This document shows, one piece after another, positions 37,727-46,824 of a stretch of 64,000 nucleotides of DNA (positions are counted from its first letter, which is position 1; each line of letters starts with the position of its first letter). Both the position numbers and the translations under genes were made by a program. The notes below the pieces were generated by a model. That model was not told the origin of the DNA, ran no database searches, and saw only the letters and a program-made list of their open reading frames with translations. Origin of the DNA: Halalkalibacter oceani (GTDB taxonomy: Bacteria > Bacillota > Bacilli > Bacillales > Bacillaceae_D); NCBI RefSeq assembly GCF_023715605.1, contig NZ_JAMBOL010000004.1, positions 124,001-188,000 of the forward strand, given 5' to 3'.

Positions 37727-38710
37727 CTACTTTTTTTTGAAAACAAGCAAATACCAGCCGCCTTCCCTAATAATGGGTGTCATTTTTTTCAAGCGAAACT
37801 TCGCTTTCCTGCCGTATTCGGTCAATTCCCGGGCCGAGGGGACGGGATACATCTTTTCATGCGCGGACATAAAGCTATTAAAAGCCGACGCGAACGCCTG
37901 ACCGTGCTTTGAATGAACGAGCGGGGAAATGATCAGCAAGGTGCCTTTTGGCTCAAGAAGCCGATTTGCTTTGATAAACAGCTTCTGACGCTCTTCTTGT
38001 GAAAAATAATACAAAAGATTGTTCATCATCACCATCTGAAACGTTTTTGCCGTCTCATACTGATCAATATCACCGGCGATAATCTCAATGCCGCTGTCTG
38101 TCAGTTCTTCCCAGGCTTTGGCAGCGACCGTTTCATCCACTTCGATTCCACATAGCTCAAGCTCTTGGTTCGTTTCCTTCAGCCGGCGCAAATAGCCACC
38201 ATAGCCAGTACCGATATCAAAAACCGATGTCACTTTTTCTTTTTTGACCGAGGAAGCGACCTTCGGAAAGGCAATCGTCTCCAGCAGAGCTGACGTACGG
38301 GCGACGGTATCGCTATAATTCTCCTCAAAGAAGGTAACCTCTTTCCCCTGGATTAAATCACGATAGGAGAGCATCGTCGGGATATGAAGCTCCATCATTT
38401 CTTTAATAAGAATACCGACTGAATTAGGACTTTCCTTGGAAACATATTTAACGAGCTGTCGCTTCGGCTTGATTTTGCCATTGCGCTTCATTTTCAAATG
38501 ACCAAGGACAATGCCGACGTCCACCCAGCGTTGCAGAAGATCCTGATTCCAATTGTTGCGGGCCGCTACCTCCTCCACAGAGGCACCCTTGGAAAAATGG
38601 TGGAACAAATCGAGGCTGTAGCCAAGATGAGCATGCCAGGTCGGCAAAAAAGGCTCATTTTGCTTCATCCATTTTCGCGCGTTCCATAAGCGCAAATATT
38701 CAGTTATCAT
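37727..38710 (-). CDS. Class I SAM-dependent methyltransferase
   Basis: 327 aa. N-terminal 150 residues form a winged-helix-like dimerisation domain (EEVAARNNWNQDLLQRWVDVGIVLGHLKMK), as in O-methyltransferases. The SAM domain has VFDIGTGYGG (motif I), the acidic end of beta2 in CGIEVDE, AGDIDQYE and LLYYFSQEERQKLFIKANRLLEPKGTLLIISP. The first codons overlap the end of the FAD monooxygenase gene by 11 nt, so the two act together, probably hydroxylating and then methylating a small aromatic or polyketide-like compound. The substrate is unknown. Confidence 0.8.
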   Translation of the reverse strand: MITEYLRLWNARKWMKQNEPFLPTWHAHLGYSLDLFHHFSKGASVEEVAARNNWNQDLLQRWVDVGIVLGHLKMKRNGKIKPKRQLVKYVSKESPNSVGILIKEMMELHIPTMLSYRDLIQGKEVTFFEENYSDTVARTSALLETIAFPKVASSVKKEKVTSVFDIGTGYGGYLRRLKETNQELELCGIEVDETVAAKAWEELTDSGIEIIAGDIDQYETAKTFQMVMMNNLLYYFSQEERQKLFIKANRLLEPKGTLLIISPLVHSKHGQAFASAFNSFMSAHEKMYPVPSARELTEYGRKAKFRLKKMTPIIREGGWYLLVFKKK

Positions 38711-40004
38711 CGTTGTTCACCCCACCTGTTGCTAGCCAAGGATAATCATCCTTCTTTGTGAAAACATGCTGCTGCAATATCGTTCTCTTCCCCCGGAAGA
38801 AGAGATGCAAACCGTCTTTCACCTGGAAGGGAATAAGGCCAAGGCCGGAAATATTCATCATTTGCTGATCATGCAGCCTCTCGTTTTGTACTAAGGCGCG
38901 GATCGCGCTCAGCCGCAGCCTCTGCCATGCTCTTCCCGTTGGGCTGTACATTCTCGCAAACAAGTGGCTAAGCCAGGAGACATACTCCACCCGCCGCTTT
39001 CTGACATCCTCGAACCAATGAAACAGGGCATAGTCCGTCGATTTACCCGTTTGATACATCCAGCCGATCAGTTCACCTAAAATGTCAGCATCCTGAATAG
39101 CGAGGTTCATCCCTTCTCCGGCCATCGGATGAACGCTGTGTGCCGCATCACCGATCACAATCAAATTAGACCGGTAATAGCGGGAAACCGTCTGCCGGAC
39201 AGGAAACATCAGTTGTATCTCCTTCCAGTCGGTCACCGTCTGAACATAGCCGTCAAGCCGCGGTTCAAGCCGGGCATAATGCTCATGGACCGCCTGGGGG
39301 CCAGCCTGCTTCAGCTGTTTATATTCGCCGGGTCTGATCTGGAGCACGCTCCGTACGCGCTTATCAGGTAAGGGAAACAGCCCGAGAAAGCGCTGTTCAT
39401 CGGCAATCATTTCTCCTTCCGTCAGCTCCGGCGGACAGGCGAAGGAAAAGGTAAGAAAATCATGATTATACGATTGCCTCTTGAACGTCAGTCCGGCTAT
39501 TTTGCGGATTTTCGAGCCCCGCCCTTCCGCTCCGACGATCATATTGGCTGTTATGCTGTGAATCTCATTTTGATATTTAATCCGTGCTGTATAGCTCGTC
39601 TGCAGGTTGAGAAAAACAGCCGGACGGACTATTTGAACAGTTTCGTAAGTGAGCGCCTCTTTCAACAACAGCTCGCGCAAACGATCATGTGGAATCATCG
39701 CCGCCATCGCATGCTCCGGCAGAACCGAATAATCCATTAAGACGTGAAGCAATTCCTCACGTCCCCGGCCGACTTCCCTCGTATGGATCGCCTCAAGCGG
39801 GTACATCTCTGCCTTCACCCGCTCCAGCATGCCTAAGCGCTTGAAAATTTGCAGCGTTTTTGGCTGAAGCAATTCACCTTTATAAAGATGCCCGGCTCCT
39901 TCCTCCCGCTCCACGACAACCACCGGAATTCTTTGCCGCGCCAATGTCAGCGCAAGGCTTAAACCAGCGACTCCTCCGCCGATAATCAGCACCTCTGTCT
40001 TCAT
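38700..40004 (-). CDS. FAD-dependent monooxygenase (UbiH/PHBH type)
   Basis: About 434 aa from ATG 40004 (MKTEVLIIGGG), with AGGTGG 8 nt upstream. Motifs of group A flavin monooxygenases: GGGVAGLSLALTLARQRIPVVVVERE (Rossmann GxGxxG), the DG-like motif VGAEGRGSKIRKIAG and LIVIGDAAHSVHPMAGEGMNLAIQDA (GD motif). It hydroxylates aromatic or polyprenyl substrates with NAD(P)H and oxygen. It is coupled to the methyltransferase. In some Bacillaceae such pairs accompany type III polyketide synthases, but no such gene is present here. Confidence 0.85.
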   Translation of the reverse strand: MKTEVLIIGGGVAGLSLALTLARQRIPVVVVEREEGAGHLYKGELLQPKTLQIFKRLGMLERVKAEMYPLEAIHTREVGRGREELLHVLMDYSVLPEHAMAAMIPHDRLRELLLKEALTYETVQIVRPAVFLNLQTSYTARIKYQNEIHSITANMIVGAEGRGSKIRKIAGLTFKRQSYNHDFLTFSFACPPELTEGEMIADEQRFLGLFPLPDKRVRSVLQIRPGEYKQLKQAGPQAVHEHYARLEPRLDGYVQTVTDWKEIQLMFPVRQTVSRYYRSNLIVIGDAAHSVHPMAGEGMNLAIQDADILGELIGWMYQTGKSTDYALFHWFEDVRKRRVEYVSWLSHLFARMYSPTGRAWQRLRLSAIRALVQNERLHDQQMMNISGLGLIPFQVKDGLHLFFRGKRTILQQHVFTKKDDYPWLATGGVNNDDN

Positions 40005-40144
40005 CCTTTTCACCACCTATCGCCACATTTCCCTCAAGGTCGCGCTCTGAAACTAGCAGATCGAACAATGGTAAAATACCTATTTTGTTATGAAGCACTT
40101 CGGTTTATAATGAGATCATGCTTACCGTTAAAGGATGGAAACAC

Positions 40145-40759
40145 GTGAAAAAATTTATGACGATTGTTTTTTTCGTTTTACTAGGACTCTTTTTCCTTGT
40201 TTTATATACATTTTTAGATCATGATCAAGTACGGCAAATCACCTATAAAACATTAATCGCTGAACATCACATTCCGAAGGATTACGTGCCGATTTACAAA
40301 GAAGCGGCTGAACAATATGACATCCCGTGGGAGCTGCTTGCTTCTGTACATAGAGTAGAAACGATTTTTTCAACGATGGACCCGTTAATAAGTCCGGTTG
40401 GGGCGCTCGGACATTTTCAATTCATGCCGAGAACGTGGATCGGCTGGTCGTACCCCGGGGGGCAATTAGGTGAGATTGAGGATGAGATCGATTTGACCGA
40501 TCTCGAGTTAATCACAGAGCACAATGGATACGGAGTCGATGGCAGTGGAAATGGCAAAGCAGACCCGTTTGACTTGCGTGATGCCGCTTATGCGGCGGCC
40601 TACTACCTCGCTGACCACGGGGCGGCTAATGGAGAGATTGAAGAGGCGCTGTTTGCTTATAACCAGAGCGACGATTATGTCCGGGAAGTGATGGGCTACT
40701 ATGAATCCTATTTGGATTATTATGAGCTTGTTTCCTTCCCAACAGCAAAATATAAATAG
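40145..40759 (+). CDS. Membrane-anchored lytic transglycosylase (SLT-like)
   Basis: 204 aa from GTG 40145 (read as MKKFMTIVFFV), with AAGGATGG at normal distance. One N-terminal membrane segment, then a goose-lysozyme-like domain: WELLASVHRVET (catalytic Glu region), GALGHFQFMPRTWIGW (the family's G-x-x-Q-F-x-P-x-T-W signature), and DPFDLRDAAYAAAYYLADHGA...FAYNQSDDYVREVMGY. It should cleave peptidoglycan glycan strands outside the membrane. The shape is like the phage or conjugative 'CwlT-N' and YabC-type proteins. It is followed by the MntP-like gene on the same strand. Confidence 0.8.
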   Translation: MKKFMTIVFFVLLGLFFLVLYTFLDHDQVRQITYKTLIAEHHIPKDYVPIYKEAAEQYDIPWELLASVHRVETIFSTMDPLISPVGALGHFQFMPRTWIGWSYPGGQLGEIEDEIDLTDLELITEHNGYGVDGSGNGKADPFDLRDAAYAAAYYLADHGAANGEIEEALFAYNQSDDYVREVMGYYESYLDYYELVSFPTAKYK

Positions 40760-40815
40760 CATGACCGACTACAAAGCGGATGACGAGCATAGACTAAAAA
40801 GCAAGAGGTGGCGCT

Positions 40816-41334
40816 ATGCTGAACATCCTGGTTACGTTTTTACTTTCGCTGTTAGTCAGTCTTGACGGCTATGTCATCGGCTTTTCATTCGGGTTAAAAA
40901 GGATCCGGATTCCCTTGTCGATCGTGATGATGATTGCCGGCTTTTCCTCTGTCGTGATCCTTATTTCGATGGGGGTCGGTCATCTCATTGGTGAGCTTGT
41001 CCCGACAAAGAACATTCAAGTATTTGCCGGGCTGCTGTTAATCGGCGCCGGTCTTTATCACTTTTTACAGGACCCTCCCTTGTATCGCCGATCTTATTTT
41101 TTAATGATCGCCCTCTTTATGAACATCGATAATATCGGCTACGGCATTCAAGCCGGCCTGGCACAACGGCCGTTATCCTTTGCGCCATTAGCCGGGCTGC
41201 TCTTATGCGTTTCAATGGTTGTCGGCGTCATTCACGGTCAGGAAACAAAGAACCGCTTCCTACTCCGTTATGTCTCAATTGCCCCGGCCCTGCTTTTTAT
41301 CCTTCTCGGTTTAAGCAAGGTTTTGCTTAGCTGA
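40816..41334 (+). CDS. MntP/YtaF-like membrane protein
   Basis: 172 aa with six membrane segments. SLLVSLDGYVIGFSFGLKRIRIP at the N terminus and LFMNIDNIGYGIQAGL in the second half form the internally duplicated Asp/Asn motif (S-x-D...N-I-D-N) of the MntP/LysE-type family, including sporulation membrane protein YtaF. A manganese exporter or sporulation role is possible; the ion has not been shown. RBS AAGAGGTGG. It follows the transglycosylase by 56 bp. Confidence 0.7.
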   Translation: MLNILVTFLLSLLVSLDGYVIGFSFGLKRIRIPLSIVMMIAGFSSVVILISMGVGHLIGELVPTKNIQVFAGLLLIGAGLYHFLQDPPLYRRSYFLMIALFMNIDNIGYGIQAGLAQRPLSFAPLAGLLLCVSMVVGVIHGQETKNRFLLRYVSIAPALLFILLGLSKVLLS

Positions 41335-41342
41335 CTTCGCCT

Positions 41343-42398
41343 TTACCCTTCTTCCTTTATTGCGGAAGGCACGCTGACTGTGATCTCTGTCAGTTCACCC
41401 GTCGTAAGGTCGTAGCGGTGAAGATGATAGTCAGGGGCCCGGCTCGGAAAAGCGCGATCTTCGGTGAAATACAAATACTTTTCTCTGAACACGGGTTCCA
41501 TCACATATGTTTTTAAGTTGGTGACCTGCTCGACTTCTTTTGTCGCGAGATCGAGAAGCAACAATTCATATTGGAATGTTCCGCCTTCATCCGCATTCGT
41601 AATCGTGGTGAGGGCCAGCTTTTGTCCGTCCGGGGAAACGGCGAGTCCGTACAACTCCTCGTCCCAATAACGCGGCTCGATCTTTGTCAGCTCGCCCGGC
41701 GCTTCAAGCGGCATCATAAACAAGCTTTGTTTCACCTCAAACATCTCTTCCGCTGTTTCCGCCTCCTGCTCATCGGCGAACATTGTCACATACAATGCCT
41801 CATCGGTGCCGGAAACAGCTATGTCAGACATATCATATTCCAGCCGTTCTGTTAGTTGTTTCATTTCCGAGCCATCTAGCGGAATCGCAAAAATGTCAAA
41901 TTCATGCGGTCGCTCCTGGGCAATCGGTGAATAATTTTCAAAGGTCGCCGCTTTCAAGGCATAGACTGTACTGTCATCACCGCCAAAGCTTAGCCTCGTA
42001 ATCAACTCCCCGCTTTCATAAACTGTTTCCCGCTCTCCGCTGACCGTGTCAAGCTTCACGACTGAGCTGTTCCAGCCGGTCTCCTGCTGAATGGTGGAGA
42101 CATAGACCACATCCGTTCCATTCGGTGAAAAAACCGGGGAAGAAATGCGCTCATTTTCGCTTTCTGTAAGCAGCTGTTCTCCAACGCCGTTTTGTTCCGC
42201 CAGATAAAGGCCGACTTGACCATTGACCGCATAGCGATAGAGAAGCCGCGTTTCATCATATGAGACGTCGAAGCCATCGATCAATCCAGTGAATTCATTC
42301 GCTCCGGCCGGCCGATGAGACTCCCCGATAGACCAGAGAACTACAATGCCGAGCAGCACAGCGATGGACAAGCTTAATGCTATTGTTTTTTTCTTCAC
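41343..42398 (-). CDS. TolB-like beta-propeller protein with signal anchor
   Basis: About 351 aa from GTG 42398 (read MKKKTIALSLSI), preceded by GAGGAAG. N-terminal membrane segment, then repeated WD40/TolB-like blades: SSPVFSPNGTDVVYVS, LAVSPDGQKLALTT, VMEPVFREKYLYFTEDRA. No catalytic domain follows. It is 14 bp after the permease-prefix protein and third in a PadR operon, so it may be part of a PadR-controlled envelope stress or efflux response. Function unknown. Confidence 0.7.
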   Translation of the reverse strand: MKKKTIALSLSIAVLLGIVVLWSIGESHRPAGANEFTGLIDGFDVSYDETRLLYRYAVNGQVGLYLAEQNGVGEQLLTESENERISSPVFSPNGTDVVYVSTIQQETGWNSSVVKLDTVSGERETVYESGELITRLSFGGDDSTVYALKAATFENYSPIAQERPHEFDIFAIPLDGSEMKQLTERLEYDMSDIAVSGTDEALYVTMFADEQEAETAEEMFEVKQSLFMMPLEAPGELTKIEPRYWDEELYGLAVSPDGQKLALTTITNADEGGTFQYELLLLDLATKEVEQVTNLKTYVMEPVFREKYLYFTEDRAFPSRAPDYHLHRYDLTTGELTEITVSVPSAIKEEG

Positions 42399-42412
42399 GC
42401 TTATCTTCCTCT

Positions 42413-43270
42413 CTATCTCATATACACGACGACAAACATGATCATCATACACACCGTTAAGCCGGCACCGACCCACATCCACGGGCTGTTCTTTTTAGCC
42501 GCTTCATATTGCCACCAGTAGGAAAGCGCCCAAAAGACAATCAGTCCAAGCGGAAACAGCATATAAACGGTCAAGCCGGCAAAGATCAGCAACCCTGCCA
42601 AAAAGAAACCGGCAAAGCCGACAATGACAATGCCTGCCAATAAATTAAAGAGATGCACTCCTTTCCGCTTTTGCTCCTTCTTCTTGGACAGCTTCTTTTC
42701 CACCGGCGTTTTCAGCGCTGTCAGCACAACCAGCGTCAACGTGAGCAAAATCAGCCCGCCTCCAAAAAGCTGAAGCGGCATGATGTAAGCTTGCGTGCCT
42801 GTATCAATAATAAGCAGCCCCAAAAAATAAAAAGGGATTTGCCCCGCTAAATAAAGATTCATTAGCAGCTTGCGATTTCCCATATAGGCTGGAAAAAGGG
42901 CGAGCAAGAGAAAGCCGAGCCCCGAGAGGATGACAATTGTCATCCAGAGAGAATGCGGCTCTGCAAGCTGAACCGCTCCGTGTAAATAAGCAAGAGCGGC
43001 GAATAGGATCGAGCCGCCTCCTAGTAAAACGAGCAGTTCTTTGCGATATGGAAACAGTGAGCGCTGTAATTGCTCCCCCACCTCCTGATCACCGCCAAAA
43101 TCGGCGATCGCCAGCGCGATCGCCTGCTCTTCCGTTTCACCCTTCAGCTGATAGTGTTCCTTAGCCTGCAGCAGATGACTTCGCATTTCCTCCGCCAGTT
43201 CATCGCGGTCTGCCTGGTCACATTCGACATGCCGGAGGATCTCGTTAATATACTCGTCGATCGTCTTCAT
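42413..43270 (-). CDS. Permease-prefix-domain (HAAS) membrane protein
   Basis: 285 aa from ATG 43270 (MKTIDEYINEILRHVECDQADRDELAEEMRSHL), whose start overlaps the padR stop (ATGA). The N-terminal 80 residues are the 'HAAS/permease prefix domain 1' (helical, ending AIADFGGDQEVGEQL), which normally sits next to PadR regulators. It is followed by seven or so membrane helices with a basic cytoplasmic loop (KKKEQKRKG). Such proteins are partners of PadR in sensing or transport. Gene pairing fits this. Confidence 0.8.
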   Translation of the reverse strand: MKTIDEYINEILRHVECDQADRDELAEEMRSHLLQAKEHYQLKGETEEQAIALAIADFGGDQEVGEQLQRSLFPYRKELLVLLGGGSILFAALAYLHGAVQLAEPHSLWMTIVILSGLGFLLLALFPAYMGNRKLLMNLYLAGQIPFYFLGLLIIDTGTQAYIMPLQLFGGGLILLTLTLVVLTALKTPVEKKLSKKKEQKRKGVHLFNLLAGIVIVGFAGFFLAGLLIFAGLTVYMLFPLGLIVFWALSYWWQYEAAKKNSPWMWVGAGLTVCMMIMFVVVYMR

Positions 43271-43593
43271 ACCTCGCCCTCCACGCATTTATAAATAAGC
43301 TGATGAATCGTGTTCCAGTCATTCAGCTTCGCCTGAAGCCCCTTTCGCCCTTCATCGGTAATCGCGTAATATTTGCGGCGGCTCCCGCCCTCACTTTCCC
43401 TCCAGTACGACGTGAGCCGTCCTTTTTTCTCTAAACGCTTCAATGCCGGATAAAGGGTCCCTTCGCTCATATTATAAAGCTGATCGCTCGTTTCCTTTAA
43501 AGAGCGCACGATTTCATAGCCATACATATCCCGCTGCGAAATAAGGGACAGCAGCAAAATATCAATGCTTCCTTTCATTAATTCTTTATCCAT
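43267..43593 (-). CDS. PadR family transcriptional regulator
   Basis: 108 aa, PadR winged helix: MKGSIDILLLSLISQRDMYGYEIVRSLKETSDQLYNMSEGTLYPALKRLEKKGRLTSYWRESEGGSRRKYYAITDEGRKGL. It is the first gene of a three-gene operon. The upstream 28-bp palindrome covers the promoter, so autorepression relieved by a hydrophobic ligand is likely, as in other PadR systems. Confidence 0.92.
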   Translation of the reverse strand: MDKELMKGSIDILLLSLISQRDMYGYEIVRSLKETSDQLYNMSEGTLYPALKRLEKKGRLTSYWRESEGGSRRKYYAITDEGRKGLQAKLNDWNTIHQLIYKCVEGEV

Positions 43594-43626
43594 CTCACAC
43601 CACCCTTACATTGCTTGTTTTTTACA

Positions 43627-43654
43627 TTGTAATACGACGCACATCGTATTACAA
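43627..43654 (-). promoter_or_regulatory. PadR operator overlapping the operon promoter
   Basis: 11-bp perfect inverted repeat TTGTAATACGA/TCGTATTACAA with a 6-bp centre. On the minus strand its outer ends are TTGTAA and TACAAT with 17 bp between them, so the operator covers both -35 and -10 boxes; a bound dimer would exclude RNA polymerase. Confidence 0.75.
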
Positions 43655-43735
43655 GGGTAGATAACATAAGAAACCCTCCAGAGGCGCCTTGTCCTTGCAG
43701 CGCTCCTTCTCAATTTTCTCCCGCTGAATATAGAT

Positions 43736-43782
43736 GAAAAAGCTGCCGCGCAAGGTCCAGGAGGAATGCCTTGCACGGCAGC
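43736..43782 (-). terminator. Terminator of the TAXI operon
   Basis: GCTGCCG.GCAAGG/CCTTGC.CGGCAGC stem with a 13-nt loop, followed by TTTTT on the minus strand. Confidence 0.85.
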
Positions 43783-43809
43783 TGCCGGTTTTATCTAGTT
43801 AGTCAACGG

Positions 43810-44856
43810 TTATTCTGGCTTGATTTGATCAGGAATTTCAATTTCCAATTCTTCATAATAGCGTAACGCTCCCGGATGTAGAGGCGCTCTCAGCTCTACA
43901 ACATCTTCCGGATCGAGCGTGACGGCAGAAACGCCATCCTGGAACGTACTTTTGTTATCATAAATAATTTTTGTTAATTCATAGATAACATCATCAGATA
44001 CACTCTTCGGTGCAACAAACAGCGACCAGACTGATACGGTTAACGTATCATCCGGTGTTCCTTCATACACGCCCCCCGGAATCGTAATCTGTCCAAGGTA
44101 CGGATTGGCCTCGATTACTTGCTCCACTTCATCCTGAGCCAATGGAATCAGACGCAACGGCGTTGTGACATCGACTTCTGAGAAGGCAGAGGTCGGGAAT
44201 GAAGAAACGAGCAGCATCGCGTCTACGCGGCCATCTCTAAACATTGAATTAATATCATCGTTACCAGCATTAATAATTTGATTTGGCTCAATCCCGAGCG
44301 TTTCTAAAATCGCTCGTCCGGCGATATCATGCGTTGTATTGGCGCGTGATAAAGCGATGTTTGCTCCTTCCAGGTCGCCCCAGCTTTCAATCGAAGAGTC
44401 CGCATTGACAACGAGCTGCAAACCTTGGTTAAAAATCGGCGCAACAGTTCCAAATCCATCCATCCCTTGCTCATAATAAAAATCATATGCTTCAAAGTTT
44501 GCTGTCAGGCCAAGCGTCAACTCCCCTTGATGGGCCAGCTGGACGTTCGCCACGCCACCGCCGGTATCTTCCACAGAGGCAGGAATACCAAGCTCCTGAT
44601 CAATTAACGTTCCCATAACCCCGCCCAATGTATAAAAGGAACCACCAGGGGCGGATGCACCTACGACCATTCTGTCAGGAAATACCGTTTCGCCTTCTCC
44701 AGCTTCTTCACCCGATTCATCAGAAGCCTCATTTTCAGCAGCAGGTGCTTCTGCTTCATTTTCATTTGCAGCCTGATCATTTCCGCATGCGGTCATGACG
44801 AGCAACATTGCCATCACAAGTAACGTCACAAACAAATACAGTTTACTTTTTTTCAT
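43810..44856 (-). CDS. TAXI family TRAP transporter solute-binding lipoprotein
   Basis: 348 aa. Signal peptide with lipobox MTACGND, an acidic linker to residue 55, then MVVGASAPGGSFYTLGGVMGTLIDQELG, the TAXI family start. DGRVDAMLLVSSFPTSAFSEV and IPGGVYEGTPDDTLTVSVWSLFVAP also match. TAXI proteins bind mostly carboxylates or amino acids such as glutamate for TRAP permeases. The gene follows its fused permease by 29 bp. The ligand is unknown. Confidence 0.9.
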   Translation of the reverse strand: MKKSKLYLFVTLLVMAMLLVMTACGNDQAANENEAEAPAAENEASDESGEEAGEGETVFPDRMVVGASAPGGSFYTLGGVMGTLIDQELGIPASVEDTGGGVANVQLAHQGELTLGLTANFEAYDFYYEQGMDGFGTVAPIFNQGLQLVVNADSSIESWGDLEGANIALSRANTTHDIAGRAILETLGIEPNQIINAGNDDINSMFRDGRVDAMLLVSSFPTSAFSEVDVTTPLRLIPLAQDEVEQVIEANPYLGQITIPGGVYEGTPDDTLTVSVWSLFVAPKSVSDDVIYELTKIIYDNKSTFQDGVSAVTLDPEDVVELRAPLHPGALRYYEELEIEIPDQIKPE

Positions 44857-44885
44857 GTTTACTTTACCCCTTTTGCTATGTGTAA

Positions 44886-46790
44886 TTAGGAAACTCTCGG
44901 ATTAGCAGCTTCCTTGTTGGAACCGGATTTCTGAACAAGCATGTAAATATTTAACCCTGATAGTAAAATCAAACTTAAGCCAATGAAATCAAAGATGTAT
45001 GACTGATTAATTAATAATAGAGAGCCGGCCAAAAGCAGCAGTCGATTCCAAAGTGGCAAGTAAACTTTGAACCAGCCTTTTAACGCTGCTCCGAATGCCA
45101 ACACACCGATCACCGCCGTCAGCACACTGACAATAATTTGCGAGACCTCTCCATCCAGCAATAGCGCGGGATTGTAGACAAACATAAACGGGATGATAAA
45201 GCCGACCAGTCCTAATTTGAACGCCTGCGTAGCAACAACCATCGGCGAACCTCCCGAAATTCCCGCCGCCGCATGAGCTGCCAACGCAACCGGAGGTGTA
45301 ATATTTGAAATATTGGCAAAATAAAGCAAGAACAGATGGACTGCCAGCACATCGACTCCCAATGGAAGTAACGCCGTTGGCAAAATCGATGCTGTTACGA
45401 TATAAGCCCCCGTCGTCGGCATTCCGATTCCCAATACTAAGGCGACAACCGCCGTTAGAATGAGAGAAAGGAACAATACCCCCTGCCCTAGTCCAAGAAT
45501 AATGGAGGCAAATTGGTGGCCCATGCCCGTCATGCCCAAAATACCGACAATAATTCCCGCAGCCGCTGTCGCTGTCGCAACAGACGCGGTGTTTTTCGCG
45601 CCCATTTCCAAGGCAAACACCATATCTTTGATCGACATTCGCGTTTCTTTCTTAATCGCCGGAATGACGATCGCACAGACAATCCCAAGTAACGCCGAAC
45701 GCAACGGAGAGAGATTAAAACCGATCAACGCCACAATCAGGACGATTAACGGTAGGAGCAAATATCCCTGCTTCCTGAGCAAGGTGCCCAGTTTTGGAAT
45801 CTCGCTTTTCGGCATTCCTTTTAAATTCGTTCTTCCCGCCTCTAAATCAATCACCCAAAAGACAGAAATATAATACAGCAGCGCCGGAATCAAAGCCGCA
45901 AAGACAATCGAGGTATAGCTTACCCCAATCAATTCAACCATGATAAACGCCGAGGCGCCCATCACCGGCGGCAGCAACTGCCCTCCCGTCGAAGCAACGG
46001 ACTCAACCGCTCCGGCGAAACTCGATTTGTAGCCGCCCCGCTTCATCATCGGGATCGTCATCACGCCGGTACTGACGACATTCGCCACCGGACTTCCGTT
46101 GATCGAACCAAACATCGCGCTTGATAACGTCGCGATCTTCGCCGGACCTCCTCTGAACCTGCCGGCAATCGCCAGAGACAATTGCATAATGTAACGGCCT
46201 GTCCCGTTGATCTCAAGAAAGGCCCCAAAAATGACGAAAGGCAGCACATACATGATCCCTACCGAAATCGGTATGCCAAAAATACCACTCGTGCTGAAAA
46301 TAATACTAACCGTCTTTTCATAGGAAAAACCGCTATGCCCGTATGCTCCCGGCAACAGATCGCCGAACAGGGCATATAAAATCGCCAGCACCGCCAAAAC
46401 AGGAAGTCCATATCCTAATGTTCGTTTTGCCACAACCAGTGTAGCAATAAGCACAATGCTCCCACAGACAATATCCCAGAAAGTAGGCGCGATCCCAATG
46501 CGATAAATCATTTCACGGTATTGAAAAAAGACATAAATGCTGGAAGCAATCGTTCCTAGCGTTAATATAATCTCATACAGATTACTTGCTTTTTTCCTAG
46601 AGGGCCAATAAAGAAAGGTTAGCACGACCGTTCCTGCCAGGAATGTGCTCCGTAACACGAGCGGATCCACTGTTAAAAGCTGGAGCGCGATAATATGATA
46701 GAGCGCAAAAATAACTGCCAGTATCGTGCGAAACTCAACCTTGCGGGTTGCAGGTTTTTCATCAGCTGTTACTTCATTTTCATATGACAT
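44886..46790 (-). CDS. Fused TRAP transporter permease (DctQ-DctM fusion, TAXI type)
   Basis: 634 aa from ATG 46790 (MSYENEVTADEK), spaced 8 nt from GGAGGGG. N-terminal part with about four membrane helices (small-permease equivalent), then the large-permease domain starting at SFSYEKTVSIIFSTSGIFGIPISV with GSVNGSPVANVVSTG-like text (GSINGSPVANVVSTGVMTIPMM), PPVMGASAFIMVELIG and MPTTGAYIVTASILPTALLP. Fused permeases are usual for TAXI systems. It lies 34 bp after the aldolase gene, suggesting that the transported compound feeds the aldolase. Confidence 0.9.
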   Translation of the reverse strand: MSYENEVTADEKPATRKVEFRTILAVIFALYHIIALQLLTVDPLVLRSTFLAGTVVLTFLYWPSRKKASNLYEIILTLGTIASSIYVFFQYREMIYRIGIAPTFWDIVCGSIVLIATLVVAKRTLGYGLPVLAVLAILYALFGDLLPGAYGHSGFSYEKTVSIIFSTSGIFGIPISVGIMYVLPFVIFGAFLEINGTGRYIMQLSLAIAGRFRGGPAKIATLSSAMFGSINGSPVANVVSTGVMTIPMMKRGGYKSSFAGAVESVASTGGQLLPPVMGASAFIMVELIGVSYTSIVFAALIPALLYYISVFWVIDLEAGRTNLKGMPKSEIPKLGTLLRKQGYLLLPLIVLIVALIGFNLSPLRSALLGIVCAIVIPAIKKETRMSIKDMVFALEMGAKNTASVATATAAAGIIVGILGMTGMGHQFASIILGLGQGVLFLSLILTAVVALVLGIGMPTTGAYIVTASILPTALLPLGVDVLAVHLFLLYFANISNITPPVALAAHAAAGISGGSPMVVATQAFKLGLVGFIIPFMFVYNPALLLDGEVSQIIVSVLTAVIGVLAFGAALKGWFKVYLPLWNRLLLLAGSLLLINQSYIFDFIGLSLILLSGLNIYMLVQKSGSNKEAANPRVS

Positions 46791-46824
46791 CTTTCTCACC
46801 CCTCCCCCTGTTCTTTCCCGATCA

